Origin: Draconibacterium sp.
Lineage (GTDB): Bacteria > Bacteroidota > Bacteroidia > Bacteroidales > Prolixibacteraceae
Direction: 5' to 3'
Length of the DNA: 49,397 nucleotides
Assembly: GCA_016705335.1 (NCBI GenBank)
Contig: JADIYN010000033.1
Coordinates: forward strand, 1-49,397
The position numbers and the translations under genes were made by a program. Shown here piece by piece: positions 47,755 through 49,397 of this stretch. The notes below the pieces were generated by a model. That model ran no database searches and was not told where the DNA came from. It saw only the letters and a program-made list of their open reading frames with translations. Numbering within the stretch: the first letter of the stretch is position 1; every line of letters starts with the position of its first letter.

Positions 47755-49062
47755 CTATTTCCTATTCATTTCTTCGTAATCGAAAACAAGGTTACAGAAG
47801 GCAATAATCCCGGTTTTAAATGAACTGTCGTCAATTAGAAATTCAGGAGTATGGTGCGGACCCGAGGTTTTTGGGTCTTTCCCTTTTGTTAACCCGCCAA
47901 TAAAAAAGAATAAACCCGGCACTTTTTGCGCGTAGAATGAAAAATCCTCGGCACCGGTTTTGGCCGGAACAAGTTGAACATTTTCAGTACCAGCCGATTT
48001 TTGTAATGATGGCAACATTGCAGCTGTAAGCGCTTCGTTGTTAAAAGTTACAGGGTAGTGAGCTGAGTAAGGTAATTCAACAAGTGCCGTTGCACCGGCT
48101 GCTTCGGCAGTTTTTTCGGCAATCAGCCTGATGCGGTTAAAAACCATCGTTTCATCTTCGTCGCTGAAAGTTCTCACAGTTCCAAGCATTACTACCTGCT
48201 GTGAAATAATGTTTGAGCGGTTGCCGCCTTCAATTGCTGCAACCGTAACAACTGCAGGATTTTCTGTCAGGTTTACGTTACGGCTTACAATAGTTTGTAA
48301 ATTGTTTATTATTTCTGCTGATACAACAATAGGATCAATTGATAACCAAGGTTGCGAACCGTGTGATGGTTTACCGGTTACTGTTATTTTAAAATCGCCA
48401 ACAGCGGCCATTGTTCCGGCAGGTCGATAAGTAATTTTTCCCACTTCTTTTTGGGCATCCATATGTAAACCAAAAACCACGTCAACTTTTGGATTTTCAA
48501 GAACATCCTCTTTTACCATCAGTTCAGCGCCTCCTTCTTCTCCTTTTGGAACACCTTCTTCAGCAGGTTGAAAAATGAATTTCACTGTTCCTTTCATGTC
48601 TTTTTTCATTCCTGACAGAATTTCGGCAACACCCATTAAAATAGCAACATGCCCATCGTGGCCACAAGCGTGCATTACGCCGGTTTCCTTTCCGTTATAC
48701 ATTGTAACTACTTTTGAAGCAAAAGGCAAATCATTGTTTTCAGTTACCGGAAGTGCATCCATGTCAGCACGCAAGGCAATTACCGGACCGGGTTTGTCGC
48801 CTTTTAAAATTCCTGTAACACCTGTTACTGCAACTCCTGTTTTTACTTCAAGTCCCAGCGACTGAAGGTGTTTGGCGATTAGCGCTGCTGTTCGTGTTTC
48901 ACGGTTTCCAAGTTCCGGATTTTGGTGAATATCATGTCGCCAGTCGATAACTTTTTGTTCGATTTTATCGGCAGATGCTTTAATTTCGGCACTGTGATCA
49001 TTTGTTTGCGAAGTTGCCAGTTTGAAACAAAACAACAGTGTAATTAAAATTGTCCTTTTCAT
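47755..49062 (-). CDS. Secreted M20 family amidohydrolase/carboxypeptidase
   Basis: A 435-residue protein with a signal peptide (MKRTILITLLFCFKLATSQ). The M20D-type metal site is complete: HACGHDGH with Cys and His ligands, PAEE, the His in GLHMD and the late His in GPHHTPEF; the bacterial lid domain includes GKPSHGSQP. Family members hydrolyse N-acyl amino acids or hippurate-like amides. The open frame is intact, with normal length. It precedes the signalling block on the same strand, but a functional link is not shown. Confidence 0.93.
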   Translation of the reverse strand: MKRTILITLLFCFKLATSQTNDHSAEIKASADKIEQKVIDWRHDIHQNPELGNRETRTAALIAKHLQSLGLEVKTGVAVTGVTGILKGDKPGPVIALRADMDALPVTENNDLPFASKVVTMYNGKETGVMHACGHDGHVAILMGVAEILSGMKKDMKGTVKFIFQPAEEGVPKGEEGGAELMVKEDVLENPKVDVVFGLHMDAQKEVGKITYRPAGTMAAVGDFKITVTGKPSHGSQPWLSIDPIVVSAEIINNLQTIVSRNVNLTENPAVVTVAAIEGGNRSNIISQQVVMLGTVRTFSDEDETMVFNRIRLIAEKTAEAAGATALVELPYSAHYPVTFNNEALTAAMLPSLQKSAGTENVQLVPAKTGAEDFSFYAQKVPGLFFFIGGLTKGKDPKTSGPHHTPEFLIDDSSFKTGIIAFCNLVFDYEEMNRK

Positions 49063-49397
49063 TCATATTCTTTTTTATTGCCTACTCTGACCGGTTTTCG
49101 GCTGGCCCGTTTACTATCAACTACTTTAAGCTAATCTCAAGGTTATTGATTTTTATTTCATTTAAAAAGTTACAAATATTTTCAAATGCACTAAAGTTAG
49201 AATAAATATTAAAAGATAAAATTGTATTAAAAACCTGCTTAAATTTTATTTTGACCCACTTGATTTTATATAATATTTTTATCTGAAACCCATTAGTTAA
49301 GCATTCGTTCAAAAAAATAACACACTTAAAGTCAAATAGTTTTATCAAGTTAAAAAAGTTTGAAAAATTTCTCTTGCTCAAGGATTTTGGGTTCAGG
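49063..49397. other. AT-rich intergenic region at the window end
   Basis: 335 bp without a gene I can support. An 86-residue open frame (49121-49381, -) is rich in Phe, Asn, Ile and Lys, as expected from AT-rich noncoding DNA, and matches no family I know. No clear -7 element for the M20 gene was found. Confidence 0.5.

Noticed and set aside
49121..49381. 86-residue open frame at the window end (-)
   Set aside because: Composition is that of AT-rich noncoding DNA, with no recognised motif, promoter or partner.

Overview
The window looks like a Bacteroidota chromosome segment (class Bacteroidia or a near relative). It is AT-rich. The promoters that can be seen carry the Bacteroidetes -7 element TAnnTTTG and genes lack Shine-Dalgarno sequences. 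A giant surface protein ends in a type IX secretion (Por) sorting domain, and there are several families mostly known from this phylum (DUF5063, DUF4301, VF530, SprB repeats, BACON).

Layout. 1-4465 is the 3' end of a large repeat-rich T9SS surface protein. 4748-12262 (+) holds ferritin, a VF530 DNA-binding protein, a three-subunit proton-translocating transhydrogenase (pntAA-pntAB-pntB), DUF5063 plus a DEDDy exonuclease, an RlmI-like rRNA methyltransferase and a [4Fe-4S] APS/PAPS reductase. 12612-14738 is a ThuA-like protein with a Gfo/Idh/MocA oxidoreductase. 14946-22884 holds a YhcC-type radical SAM protein, DUF4301, a TPR protein, a DUF368 polyprenyl-phosphate transporter, aroE, a low-molecular-weight phosphatase, a MaoC-like hydratase and an EamA transporter. 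22952-25882 (-) is an M13 peptidase and a DUF1080 lipoprotein. 26075-30545 (+) is a truncated ECF sigma factor, a small membrane protein and a heterodimeric ABC exporter. 30872-38886 (-) is perR-katG followed by a periplasmic redox group: a PQQ quinohemoprotein dehydrogenase, a SnoaL-like protein, a DUF3500 protein, a cytochrome c lipoprotein and an ABM monooxygenase. 39148-47721 (-) is a signalling block: a decayed kinase tail, a membrane histidine kinase, a FIST-domain sensor, a second kinase with three sensor modules, a lone receiver, a receiver-adenylate cyclase fusion, a YitT transporter and an HD-domain protein. An M20 amidohydrolase (-) closes the window.

Two things dominate the second look. 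First, over 25 single-base indels, mostly in homopolymers, break otherwise well-conserved genes. Several come as compensating pairs, so residual sequencing error is the best explanation, and gene boundaries here are given after mentally repairing them. One consequence is that an apparent DUF5063-exonuclease fusion is probably two overlapping genes. Second, the signalling block combines a FIST ligand sensor, two paralogous kinases plus a third decayed kinase tail, a receiver and a receiver-cyclase in one direction. Both kinases carry C/G-rich palindromic elements inserted in the same two loops of the ATP-binding domain, in inverted orientation. This block is the best candidate here for an undescribed system.
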